NCBI GenBank assembly: GCA_963782475.1 | Contig: CAWAJW010000003.1 | Span: 186,001-250,000, forward strand | Reading direction: 5' to 3' | Length of the DNA stretch: 64,000 bases | Origin: CAVQBP01 sp963782475 | GTDB taxonomy: Bacteria; Bacteroidota; Ignavibacteria; Ignavibacteriales; Ignavibacteriaceae | Shown here: piece by piece, positions 9,445-18,009 of the stretch | Numbering within the stretch: position 1 is the stretch's first letter | How the letters are laid out: each line of letters begins with the position of its first letter | Made by a program: the position numbers and the translations under genes | Notes under the pieces: generated by a model | What the model saw: only the letters and a program-made list of their open reading frames with translations | The model's database searches: none | What the model was told of the DNA's origin: nothing

Positions 9445-9475
9445 AATAAATAAAATTTTGGCCGATACAGCATAG
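9445..9475 (-). promoter_or_regulatory. Candidate promoter core of the propeller gene at 7752-9368
   Basis: AATAAATAAAAT (9445-9456), 14 bases, CATAG (9471-9475). This matches the architecture upstream of the genes starting at 125, 2625, 20858 and 39882. Confidence 0.5.
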
Positions 9476-9513
9476 TACTATTGTCTCTTTTAAAAGTACT
9501 ATTGTCTCATTTA
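9475..9513 (-). promoter_or_regulatory. 21-bp operator pair in the HTCS2-target gap
   Basis: AGTACTATTGTCTC occurs at 9475 and again at 9496, exactly 21 bp apart, immediately upstream of the promoter core. The core ACTATTGTCTC closely resembles ACTATTGTTCC in the HTCS5-target gap, and HTCS2 and HTCS5 have the most similar AraC domains in the window. Confidence 0.6.
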
Positions 9514-9589
9514 TTCAAAGAAGTGCTGGATCTCCTTTTCATGAAGATTTAAAGAAAGAAAAATAGGGGAAGATGGGATTTTTAAATGA

Positions 9590-11269
9590 TCAATTTATTA
9601 TTTCACTGGGAGGGTAGCCGAATTCTTCTTTGAAGCATCTTGAGAAATATGCAGGGCTGGAAAAACCTACTGAATAAGCTATTTCTGATATATTCCCCGT
9701 TTGTTGCTCTATCATTTCTTTTGCTTTCGCCAACCTTATCGCTCTTATATACAGACTTGCCGATTTACCGGTTAATGCTTTTAACTTTCTGTGTAATTGT
9801 GCCCTGCTCATTGCTACTTCAATACTAAAATCTTCTATATTAAATCCTTCCTCAGATATGTGCTTTTCAACTATTTCTCTAACTTTTATCATAAATTTCT
9901 CATCCATACTCATTAATTTTTTATCTTTTTTTGCTGGCTGTAAATAGTTGATTCTGCTGAACTTTTCCTGCAGCTTCTTTCTAATATTTATCAGGTTCCT
10001 GACTCTTATTTGAAGCTCTTTAATTTCAAAAGGTTTTGTAAGATAATCGTCTGCGCCTATTTCCAGTCCTTCTATTTTATCTTCATTCCCTGCTTTTGCT
10101 GTTAATAAAATAATAGGAATATGAGATGTTTTTTCATCATTCTTTAAAACCCTAACCAGTTCATTTCCATCCATTTTAGGCATCATCATATCACTTATAA
10201 TAAGATCCGGAATGAGCTTTTCCGCTTTTCTTACCCCTTGTTCTCCATTCACAGCTTCTTCAAACAAATAATCAGAATTTCCAGAAGAAGATTTTTGAAT
10301 CAGCGATTCTTTTATATATTCTCTCATATCATAATTATCTTCAACAATAAGTATGATTGTTTTTTCTTTCTCTGATTGCAAAGTTTGTTCATTAATTGCT
10401 ATTTTTTCTTCAATACTTTTTGTATATGAGTTTGAGATTTCTGTTATTTGAGATGCAGTTGGTTCTCCTTCATCAATTAAAATTTCTTCATCCTTTAAAT
10501 GATCTTTTCCTGTGGGGAATAACAATGTAAATTCAGTCCAGCTTGTCTGCCGGGCAGGCAGGCCTGCTTCCCAATTATTTGGTTTACCTTGTTTACTTTC
10601 AACATATATATTACCATAATGAAGCTCTACAAGCTCTTTTGTAAGAGCCAGCCCTATTCCGGTGCCTTCATATTCTCTTGTTAACGAACTATCAACCTGA
10701 TAGAACCTGTCAAAAAGTTTGGGTATTTCTTCTTTTGCGATTCCGATCCCTGTATCTCTAATTTTAATTTCTACAAACCTCTTCATACTGTCATTCCTGG
10801 ATTGATCCGGAATCTTTCCTTTAGTAAAAGATGCTGAATCAAGTTCAGTATGACACTCCGCCATCGAAACTGTTATCGTTCCTTCTTCCGGTGTAAATTT
10901 AAATGCATTAGATAAAATATTTGTCAGTATCTTCATCATTTTATCTTTATCAAAGTATAGTTCAATATATTCTTTCTCAGGAAGCAGTTTTAAAGTAATA
11001 TCTTTCGATTCAGCTAATGATTCAAATGACAATGCGATTCCTTTTACAAATGAAACAATATTTCCTTTTGCAGCCTCAAGATTAAGCTTTCCTGCTTCAA
11101 GCTTTGAAAGATCCAATAATTGATTTATTAACTGAAGCAGCCTTCTCGAGTTTCTTCTTATAATATCTGCATCTTTAATGATATTATCAGATGATTTTGA
11201 AAAAATCTTTTCTGCAGGACCAAGTATCAGTGGTAAGCGGTGTTCTGAATTCATGAGAAATATTAGCAA
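9590..11269 (-). CDS. HTCS2, C-terminal part (HisKA to AraC), separated by frameshift
   Basis: The 559 residues contain the rest of the HisKA domain, HATPase, receiver (ISDMMMPKMDG) and AraC-type domain of HTCS2. The apparent start MLIFLMNSEHR is out-of-frame sequence; homology resumes at LILGPAEKI. The frame is offset +1 from the part at 11187-13790, and the two overlap by 83 bases. Removing one base near 11229-11234 restores HEFRTPLTLILGPAEK. Two loops of the HATPase domain carry extra residues encoded by dispersed repeats (10545-10568 and 10789-10855). Either HTCS2 is inactivated or this is a base error; the rest of the frame is intact. Confidence 0.88.
   Translation of the reverse strand: MLIFLMNSEHRLPLILGPAEKIFSKSSDNIIKDADIIRRNSRRLLQLINQLLDLSKLEAGKLNLEAAKGNIVSFVKGIALSFESLAESKDITLKLLPEKEYIELYFDKDKMMKILTNILSNAFKFTPEEGTITVSMAECHTELDSASFTKGKIPDQSRNDSMKRFVEIKIRDTGIGIAKEEIPKLFDRFYQVDSSLTREYEGTGIGLALTKELVELHYGNIYVESKQGKPNNWEAGLPARQTSWTEFTLLFPTGKDHLKDEEILIDEGEPTASQITEISNSYTKSIEEKIAINEQTLQSEKEKTIILIVEDNYDMREYIKESLIQKSSSGNSDYLFEEAVNGEQGVRKAEKLIPDLIISDMMMPKMDGNELVRVLKNDEKTSHIPIILLTAKAGNEDKIEGLEIGADDYLTKPFEIKELQIRVRNLINIRKKLQEKFSRINYLQPAKKDKKLMSMDEKFMIKVREIVEKHISEEGFNIEDFSIEVAMSRAQLHRKLKALTGKSASLYIRAIRLAKAKEMIEQQTGNISEIAYSVGFSSPAYFSRCFKEEFGYPPSEIIN
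10545..10568. repeat. GC-rich dispersed repeat inserted in the HTCS2 kinase
   Basis: The sequence contains the palindrome GCAGGCAGGCCTGC and encodes GLPARQTS in a loop where HTCS1 and HTCS3 have nothing (ESEMGQFTEF, ESEIGLWTEF). Similar CCTGCC/GGCAGG-rich bits occur at about 454-480, 7592-7607 and 56138-56157. The in-frame insertion is seen directly; the mobile origin is inferred. Confidence 0.55.
10789..10855. repeat. REP-like imperfect inverted repeat inserted in HTCS2 HATPase
   Basis: The left arm begins TGTCATTCCTGG and passes GATCCGGAATCT. The right arm runs AGATGCTGAATC to GTATGACA, giving an imperfect inverted repeat of about 67 bp. It is translated in frame (CHTELDSASF then IPDQSRND), a peptide pattern familiar from dispersed palindromic repeats in many bacteria. 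It sits at the same HATPase loop as the Ser-rich repeat of HTCS1 and the repeat at 41302-41378 of HTCS5. Confidence 0.65.
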
Positions 11270-13790
11270 AGAATCTTGATTTCATTTTATCTGTTTCTTC
11301 TCTTTCTTTCAGCACAGCTTCATCCATTTTAACTTTGTCTTTTAATCGCAGCCTGTTCATTTCGTATTTTCTGATTCCATAAAGAGAAAAAACGAAAATA
11401 AGAGTATAAGAACTGTAAGCCCACCAGGTCTTCCACCATGGAGGGGAAATTATTATTGCAATTGAAGTTCCTGCTTCATTCCAGACTCCATCATTGTTTG
11501 ATCCCTTGACTCTGAAAATATATTTTCCCGGATCTAAATTAGAATATGAAGCATATCTCCTCGTACCTGAATAGACCCAGCTTTTATCCAATCCTTCCAT
11601 CATATACGCATATTGATTTTCTTCAGGTTTAATAAAACTTAATGCAGCAAATTCAAATGATATAAAATTTTCATTGTAATTTAGATAAACTTCTTTTCCA
11701 AATGCAGAAGGCTTTTCGAATTTCTTAAATGATGTAATTACAATAGGCGGGATAAATAAATTATTTTGCAAACGGTCGATGTTAATCCTAAGCAGCTTCT
11801 GTTTTTCCTTAAAAAAGGTAGTTGTAATAATATACATTTCTCCTTTTCGTGTTATATATATCCAACCTAGTTTAAGATCGTTATAGAAAATATGTTGTTT
11901 TTTTATAGGATCATATTTATCAAGTCCGTAACCGGTACTTAACCACAAATTGCCATGATCATCGGAGACCATGCTTAAACCATCTCCATTAAATCCATCC
12001 TTGCCAAACATTCTTACACATTTCTGCAAACCTTTATCGAATTTATTAATGTTGCTGTTACTAATAATCCAAAAATTACCTGCTGCATCTTCGCAAAAAT
12101 CATATACGTCATTTCCGGAAAGTGTCAGAGAATCACCTGGATTAGATATAAAACTCGTGCTGCTCTTGGTTTCAGGATTATATCTTATTATTCCGGCTTC
12201 ATTTGTTCCAAGCCACAATAAGGCGTTCTTATCCTCATATATTTGAATGATTCCACGATCACACTGCAATTTTTTTTCAAAATCTCCCGTATGAATATTT
12301 AATTTAAAAACCTTACCGCTTGCGGTTCCAATCCACACATTTCCATCTCTGCTGTTTCGCATACTAATAATGTTTTCATTATAAGTTTTACTAATAGGGA
12401 AATGTTTAAAGACGTCTTCTTCATATTTTTTATAAAATAAATTACCTGGTCCGCTGCTTACCCAAATTGTTCCTTCTTTGTCTATGTTCAAAGCCTCTAC
12501 GCTCATTTTGAAGTTTTCTATTTTTAATTTTTCTTTAACAGGATCAAAGCTGATCAGACCTTTATCTGTACCAATCCAGATTTTCCCGTTCAAATCTTCA
12601 ATTAAATTGCCGCTGTAGCGTGGAATATTGCCAATATTCTCTAAAGGATACTCCTTTAAAAAAGTACTTGGAGGAATGCATTTATTCAATCCTCCTCCTG
12701 CTGAAGCAATCCAAATAGTTCCCGAGCGGTCCGATAAAATTTGTGTAAGATTATTTGTACTCAGGCTTGTCGGATCGGATTCATCAGATCTATAATGAAC
12801 AAAATATTTGGTTTTTTTATCGAAGATATCCAGACCTGCAGCTGTAGATAACCAAAGAAAACCATTTTTATCCTGACAGATCGAATTTACACTATTATTA
12901 CCAAGACTTTCTGCATTGTTCGGATTATTTTTATAAGTAACGAATGAACCTCTCGACTTATCAAATTCCACTAAACCATTCTGCGTTCCTAACCAGATTA
13001 TTCCATCTCTGTCTTCGAAAATACTTAGTATCCAATGTATTGATCCCCAGGAAGATGAACTACCTGGATATTTCCAAAAGTGTATAAATTTGCTGCCGGG
13101 GCCGTCGAGCATTTCCAGTCCAGCCCCTGTACCAAACCAGATATTTCCACTTCTGTCTTCATAAATAGCATTTACTGAATTATTTATAATGCTGTTTGCA
13201 TCAGTGCTGTCATGAATATATTTTTTAAACTGCTCTGTCTTTTTGTTGAATAAATATAGTCCGCCGCCAGTTCCAATCCATAAATTCCCCTTATTATCTT
13301 TACATAAAGCAAGAACGTGGTTACTCCAGTCACTCAGCGGCATTGAGGGATTGAGTATATAATATTTGAATTTTTCTTTCAAGGGATCAAGTTTATCAAG
13401 GCCCATTGTATAACCCGCCCAGATATTCCCGTCTTTATCTTCACAAATTGCCTCAACCGGTGCATTGGAGAAACTTGTAGTATCTTGATCATGATTTATT
13501 TTATTATGATGAAAAGTATAACTTGGTAAATAACTTTTGAAGGAATATCCATCATATCTGAGTATTCCCCAATATGTGCCTGCCCAGATATATCCTGTTC
13601 TGTCTTGCATAAGAGAAAGTACTACGGGAAGTACACCATCTTCGGTTTTAAAGTGTTCAAATTTCAGATTTTTGTATTGTGCAAAAAGATTATTGCTTAA
13701 AAGTGAACTCAGAAGAATAAGCAATATCAAAAATATAGTTCTTCTATAGATAAGACTGCTTTGATGATATTTGGAAATAATCACTTGCAT
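11187..13790 (-). CDS. HTCS2, N-terminal part: periplasmic propeller sensor to HisKA
   Basis: The 867 residues start with a hydrophobic signal/anchor (about 15-38), then about 13 Reg_prop blades (GNLWIGTGGGLYLF type), a Y_Y_Y domain (about 715-780), a membrane helix (about 790-812) and the HisKA start with His846 in NISHEFRTPLT. After that the reading frame is lost and the protein ends in about 15 unrelated residues. The remainder is encoded at 9590-11269 in the +1 frame. If the frameshift is real, this piece would be a membrane sensor lacking kinase and output domains. Confidence 0.88.
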   Translation of the reverse strand: MQVIISKYHQSSLIYRRTIFLILLILLSSLLSNNLFAQYKNLKFEHFKTEDGVLPVVLSLMQDRTGYIWAGTYWGILRYDGYSFKSYLPSYTFHHNKINHDQDTTSFSNAPVEAICEDKDGNIWAGYTMGLDKLDPLKEKFKYYILNPSMPLSDWSNHVLALCKDNKGNLWIGTGGGLYLFNKKTEQFKKYIHDSTDANSIINNSVNAIYEDRSGNIWFGTGAGLEMLDGPGSKFIHFWKYPGSSSSWGSIHWILSIFEDRDGIIWLGTQNGLVEFDKSRGSFVTYKNNPNNAESLGNNSVNSICQDKNGFLWLSTAAGLDIFDKKTKYFVHYRSDESDPTSLSTNNLTQILSDRSGTIWIASAGGGLNKCIPPSTFLKEYPLENIGNIPRYSGNLIEDLNGKIWIGTDKGLISFDPVKEKLKIENFKMSVEALNIDKEGTIWVSSGPGNLFYKKYEEDVFKHFPISKTYNENIISMRNSRDGNVWIGTASGKVFKLNIHTGDFEKKLQCDRGIIQIYEDKNALLWLGTNEAGIIRYNPETKSSTSFISNPGDSLTLSGNDVYDFCEDAAGNFWIISNSNINKFDKGLQKCVRMFGKDGFNGDGLSMVSDDHGNLWLSTGYGLDKYDPIKKQHIFYNDLKLGWIYITRKGEMYIITTTFFKEKQKLLRINIDRLQNNLFIPPIVITSFKKFEKPSAFGKEVYLNYNENFISFEFAALSFIKPEENQYAYMMEGLDKSWVYSGTRRYASYSNLDPGKYIFRVKGSNNDGVWNEAGTSIAIIISPPWWKTWWAYSSYTLIFVFSLYGIRKYEMNRLRLKDKVKMDEAVLKEREETDKMKSRFFANISHEFRTPLTTDTWSCRKDFFKII

Positions 13791-13955
13791 AATTTAAAAG
13801 ACACTTTCATTCCCAGGTGTACGGACATCGCAGATTTATTTCATCACCAAAATAACCAGTGTTTGCTGGTGGAAGAATGGCTGAAATATTTCTATAATTT
13901 CTACTTAAAGGTAAATTTTGAAAATCTTATATATGAAGATTAGTTCCAACAACGG

Positions 13956-14144
13956 TTAACCGATATGGCTGATTTTTATTTTATAAAAACCTACCGTAAG
14001 AGCTAAAAACTTGAAATATCCATTCAGATCGCTGATTGTGGAATCGACGATATATCCTTCGATATTCCCGGTAATATCCTGCGCATGAATAATAATCCAT
14101 GATACAATAATAAAGACTAAAGTTAGGTATGCCTTTATTTTCAT
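13956..14144 (-). pseudogene. Remnant of TonB-dependent receptor N terminus
   Basis: Sixty-two codons give a signal peptide (MKIKAYLTLVFIIVSWIII) followed by GNIEGYIVDS and then DLNGYFKFLAL-VGFYKIKISHIG. Both parts match the CarboxypepD_reg-like domain of SusC/TonB-dependent receptors, but the central strands are missing, as if deleted, and a stop follows. No plug or barrel sequence lies downstream. It is probably a deletion relic; expression as a tiny secreted peptide cannot be excluded. Confidence 0.5.
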
Positions 14145-14386
14145 AAATATTATCCTACAATAAATTAAATTGAACTATATCCGGGAAAGGGTTTTTGGAG
14201 ACTTGATTCAATATAAAAAGAAAAATTTTATTAGCAAAAAATAAAATTCTTAGTTGTGATTTTAAGAATATTGAAATGGGGCTACAACAGTTTTTTGTTT
14301 CTTTTATATCCTTGTTTTTGATATGAATAACTTAAGAAACTTCAAAATAAGGAAGTCTTTTTCAATGGAGGTATGTTCATTTTTAT

Positions 14387-14962
14387 TTATTCGGCATTAT
14401 ATAATTTCTTCCAATCTGCCGAAGTGGAAAACGGAATATCAAATTTTCCATCTGTTACTTCAATGGTTTTTTGTGCATTACTATCGCTGAATCCTTCTGA
14501 TAAAGTATATTTCCCTGAGAAAGTTCCAGATACCCTGCCGGCATTTATTTCAGTTATTGTAACAGTTATAGGATTATCCAGATAGTTTATGTAACCTTTG
14601 GTTATATATCCTATACAGCTAAAATTAGGAGTTGCCTTGAAGGTCGTTGAACCTTTCTTTCCCGCTACCTGGAACATCAATTTTTCCCCGGGCTCCTTCA
14701 AATCAGACAGTCTAAAAAATATCTGTCCTTTGTCTTCTCCTTTAAGATGGAAAGCTGCATTGATATTCTCATCAGTTCCGCTTCCGGTAAACTTTTTCCC
14801 GTCAAGGATACATGAAAAACTTGCATCTCTAATAAAAGTAGTTGTATTTATATTTGTACTTAAAACTTTCTCTTTATGTTCATTTGCTTTTGTATTTACT
14901 GAATAAGCAAATAATAGAAATGTTGAAAGTAATGCTGCTAAAAATAATTTTAATTTCTTCAT
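14387..14962 (-). CDS. Hypothetical secreted protein
   Basis: This 191-residue protein has a clear signal peptide (MKKLKLFLAALLSTFLLFAYS). The mature part has the pattern FSCILDGKKFTGSGTDE and later GRVSGTFSGKYTL and GKFDIPF. That pattern suggests a small beta-rich domain like those of periplasmic or outer-surface Bacteroidota proteins with a conserved variable-charge beta sheet. It has no sorting domain and no lipobox. I do not recognise the family with confidence. A pair of GTAACATT elements exactly 21 bp apart lies about 210 bp upstream. Confidence 0.7.
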   Translation of the reverse strand: MKKLKLFLAALLSTFLLFAYSVNTKANEHKEKVLSTNINTTTFIRDASFSCILDGKKFTGSGTDENINAAFHLKGEDKGQIFFRLSDLKEPGEKLMFQVAGKKGSTTFKATPNFSCIGYITKGYINYLDNPITVTITEINAGRVSGTFSGKYTLSEGFSDSNAQKTIEVTDGKFDIPFSTSADWKKLYNAE

Positions 14963-15172
14963 ATATTTAATCTTAGTTTTGTGGTTTAAATTTAGTATTT
15001 AAGACGGAATTCCATCACTTTAATTATTTTAAAAGAATCATCTTGTTTGTTAAAAGCTGCCGGCGGTTAATTTATAAAAGTAAACATGTTACATACTAAA
15101 TAATGAATAATAACCAAACGACTTTATCTGCTGTAAATATCACCAACAAAAGAAAGCAAATCTACTCTGTAC

Positions 15173-15201
15173 GTAACATTTGCTATAAGAAATGTAACAT
15201 T
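15173..15201. promoter_or_regulatory. 21-bp GTAACATT pair between divergent genes
   Basis: GTAACATT starts at 15173 and 15194, 21 bp apart. The pair lies between the divergent genes starting at 14962 (minus) and 15551 (plus), 211 and about 350 bp from the two starts, so the controlled gene is undecided. The same core and phase precede HTCS3, HTCS4, HTCS5 and the beta-helix gene at 58100. Apart from this, the 590-bp gap is AT-rich with no other clear feature. Confidence 0.45.
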
Positions 15202-15550
15202 TTAATAAATCATTAATGAATTTTTCAAATCACTGCACATGTCTGTGCAAAATAAATTCAAGCTCGCAAAAGATTTTCAATAATGAACTATATTGGACGA
15301 TTTCTTTTTATTCTTTAATGCCATGTTGCCATATAAGTATTCTTGCATTCAGTAAATCATTTGACAAATAATCTTTTTTATTATATTTTCTTAAATTAAA
15401 AAGAACCTTCCTCTTAAATTTCATTTTTAAGATTTTTTGTTCTTTCGTCTGTATAAGTTATGAATATTAAGTATAATCAACGGACTATTCGATTCTAACT
15501 TAATCTATAATTCTGGGCGGAAGGTTAAATTTGAATGAAGCAACATATCA

Positions 15551-17839
15551 ATGGTTGGTCGATCAATTCTGCACTATAAAATAATTGAAAAGCTTGGACA
15601 AGGCGGTATGGGAGTGGTCTATCTTGCACAAGATACAAAACTGGAACGTAAAGTAGCCATCAAATTACTACCTCCGCATATTTCAGGGAACCCTGAGGAA
15701 AGACAAAGATTTATTACAGAAGCCAAAGCGGCAGCCTCTCTTAACCATAAAAACATCGCAACAGTTCATTCTATTGAAGAGGTGGATAATGAATTATTCA
15801 TTGTAATGGAATATATCAAGGGTGTTGAATTAAGTGCTAAAATAAAATCCGGAGTCATTCCATTTGATGAAGCAGTTAAACTAGCTATTCAAATTGCAGA
15901 AGGTCTTGAAGCTGCACACAAAGAAGGAATTATACACCGCGATATTAAATCTTCTAATATAATGATTACTGAAAACGGAGTTGTTAAGATAATGGATTTC
16001 GGACTTGCAAAAGTTAAAGACGGATCGAGAATTACTAAAATTGGGACTACAGTCGGGACTATTGCTTATATGTCCCCTGAACAAACCAGAGGTGAAGAAG
16101 TTGATGACCGAACGGACATCTGGTCATTTGGTGTTCTCCTTTATGAAATGATTACCGGACAATTGCCGTTCCGAGGTGATTATGATCGGGCAATAATATA
16201 CGCGATAATGAACGAAGAACCGAAGCCTGCAGAAAATGTGGATAAAGAGCTGCAGCATATTATCAATAAATCACTTAATAAGAGCCCTGACAAAAGATAT
16301 AAAAGTGCAGGAGAAATAGCAGAAGAACTTAGAACGGTAAACAGGGGAGAAGAAGCAAATGTAACCCATAAAAAGCTCTCAAAGCTGCCATGGATTGCCT
16401 CTGGAACAATATTAATAATAATTACAGTTGCACTTTATCTTCTTATGTTTTCATCAAAACACGGAAGTGAGAGAGGAGTAAAAATAAAGACGATAGCTAT
16501 TCTTCCATTTACAGATATGAGTGAAAATAAAAACCAGGAATACTTTTCAGACGGAATGGCTGAAGAATTAATAAATGTATTATCTAGGAATCCCGGGCTA
16601 AGGGTTACAGCAAGAACTTCTTCATTCTACTTTAAAGGCAAAGATGTTGACCTTAAAACCATAGCCGAAAAACTGAATGTTAAGAATATACTGGAAGGAA
16701 GTGTACAGAAAGCAGGCAATAATCTTCGTATTTCGGCAGACCTTGTGAATGTTGAAACAGATGCAACCCTGTGGTCAAATACTTATGACGGAACCATGAG
16801 CAATATATTTGCACTTCAGGATTCAATTTCAGATAATGTAGCAGAAGCCCTGAATGCCGCACTGCTCGGGAAAGAAGCGGCAATGACTGAACTAAAAACT
16901 GATCCTACAGCTTACAATAATTTCCTACTAGGAAATCATTTCTTTAATTTGAAAGGAAAAGAAAATTGGAGGAGAGCAGAAGAATATTATAGAAAGGCAC
17001 TTTCAATAGATTCCGGTTATGCGCCTGCATGGATTGGGTTGTCTAATGTTCATGGATCTCAAGCTGATTACGGTTACATACCTGTAGACGAAGGTTACAC
17101 TAAAGCGCTCAAAGAAGTGGAAAGTGCGTTAAAACTTTACCCCAACCTTGCGGATGCATACGCAAATTTAGGATGGATAAAAATTATTTACGATTGGGAC
17201 TGGACGGGTGCTGATGTGGCGCTCAAGAAAGGGTTGGAATTGGAACCTGGGAATAAGAATGTGCTTAATGGAGCCTCTAATTTAGCGTCTGTATTTGGAC
17301 GGTTTGATGAAGCAATAAAACTACAACGTCGTATAATTGAAATTAATCCTGTGAATTCCGGTGGATATTATAATCTCGGTATCGCTACCTTGCGTGCTGG
17401 TTTATATGATGAATCAATAGCTGCTTTCAGGAAATGTCTTGAACTTGACCCACAATACCCGGTAGCTTATACTTTTATAAATCTAGATTATCTACAGAAA
17501 GGTAAACCGGATTCAGCTCTGGCAGAAATTCAGAAGGAAACAGATTTAGGCTACCAAACCTACGGGCTTATATTTGTTTATTATGTACTGGGCAGAAAGA
17601 AGGAAGCTGATGATAAACTAGCTGAATATATCAAAGAATACCAGAACGTCTCAGCATACCAGATAGCAGAAATTTTTGCTTACCTTGGAGAGAAAGATAA
17701 AGCATTCGAATGGCTGGAAAGGGCTTTCAAACAGAAGGATGGTGGTTGTACACAGATTATAGGCGACCCCTTAATGCGTAACTTAGTTAAAGATCCGCGC
17801 TATGCAGCATTTATGAAAAAAATGAAACTGCCGGTTTGA
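15551..17839 (+). CDS. Membrane Ser/Thr protein kinase with TolB-like and TPR domains
   Basis: The 762-residue protein opens with a complete Hanks-type kinase domain (about 8-265): glycine loop GQGGMG, Lys38 in VAIK, HRDIKSSN at 129-136 with Asp131, DFG Asp149 and the GTVGTIAYMSPEQ activation segment. One membrane helix follows (about 277-297). An external or periplasmic part comprises a FlgO/TolB-N-like domain (about 310-435, IAILPFTDMSENKNQEYFSD) and TPR repeats (about 450-740). No strong ribosome site is seen, but upstream ATG and TTG codons are out of frame, so 15551 is kept. Such kinases are common in Ignavibacteria; substrates are unknown. Confidence 0.9.
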   Translation: MVGRSILHYKIIEKLGQGGMGVVYLAQDTKLERKVAIKLLPPHISGNPEERQRFITEAKAAASLNHKNIATVHSIEEVDNELFIVMEYIKGVELSAKIKSGVIPFDEAVKLAIQIAEGLEAAHKEGIIHRDIKSSNIMITENGVVKIMDFGLAKVKDGSRITKIGTTVGTIAYMSPEQTRGEEVDDRTDIWSFGVLLYEMITGQLPFRGDYDRAIIYAIMNEEPKPAENVDKELQHIINKSLNKSPDKRYKSAGEIAEELRTVNRGEEANVTHKKLSKLPWIASGTILIIITVALYLLMFSSKHGSERGVKIKTIAILPFTDMSENKNQEYFSDGMAEELINVLSRNPGLRVTARTSSFYFKGKDVDLKTIAEKLNVKNILEGSVQKAGNNLRISADLVNVETDATLWSNTYDGTMSNIFALQDSISDNVAEALNAALLGKEAAMTELKTDPTAYNNFLLGNHFFNLKGKENWRRAEEYYRKALSIDSGYAPAWIGLSNVHGSQADYGYIPVDEGYTKALKEVESALKLYPNLADAYANLGWIKIIYDWDWTGADVALKKGLELEPGNKNVLNGASNLASVFGRFDEAIKLQRRIIEINPVNSGGYYNLGIATLRAGLYDESIAAFRKCLELDPQYPVAYTFINLDYLQKGKPDSALAEIQKETDLGYQTYGLIFVYYVLGRKKEADDKLAEYIKEYQNVSAYQIAEIFAYLGEKDKAFEWLERAFKQKDGGCTQIIGDPLMRNLVKDPRYAAFMKKMKLPV

Positions 17840-17955
17840 AGTTTCGTTTTTGCTGGAACATATTACGGAGGAGTTTTTGTGTCCACTGAAGAGGGAAAAA
17901 GTTGGAGTCAATCTGACCGCGGTATGTCTAGAAATCAGTATAGTGAAGATGATAA
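17840..17955 (+). pseudogene. Remnant of a secreted propeller gene, in frame after the kinase stop
   Basis: Directly after the kinase TGA the same frame reads FAGTYYGGVFVSTEEGKSW then SQSDRGMSRNQ. This matches the GG-VFxST--GxSW blade of BNR-type exported proteins such as the family starting at 1-125. There is no start codon and homology fades by about 17955, where the hairpin copy 2 begins. It is read as the last trace of a plus-strand secreted gene. Confidence 0.5.
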
Positions 17956-17957
17956 TG

Positions 17958-17999
17958 AAAAGGTGACCTCTTATCTGAATGAAAAAGATATCACCTTTT
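17958..17999 (-). terminator. GGTGATATC-type hairpin, copy 2 (weakened stem)
   Basis: AAAAGGTGA (17958-17966) pairs with TCACCTTTT (17991-17999). The inner part of the stem seen in copies 1 and 3 is lost on the left arm. It follows the stop of the propeller gene at 18010-20016 on the minus strand. Confidence 0.5.
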
Positions 18000-18009
18000 A
18001 TAATTTCTT

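Noticed and set aside
11187..11269. Programmed ribosomal frameshifting joining the split HTCS genes
   Set aside because: The eight break sites share no common slippery sequence, and HTCS1, 3 and 4 are intact without any such signal.
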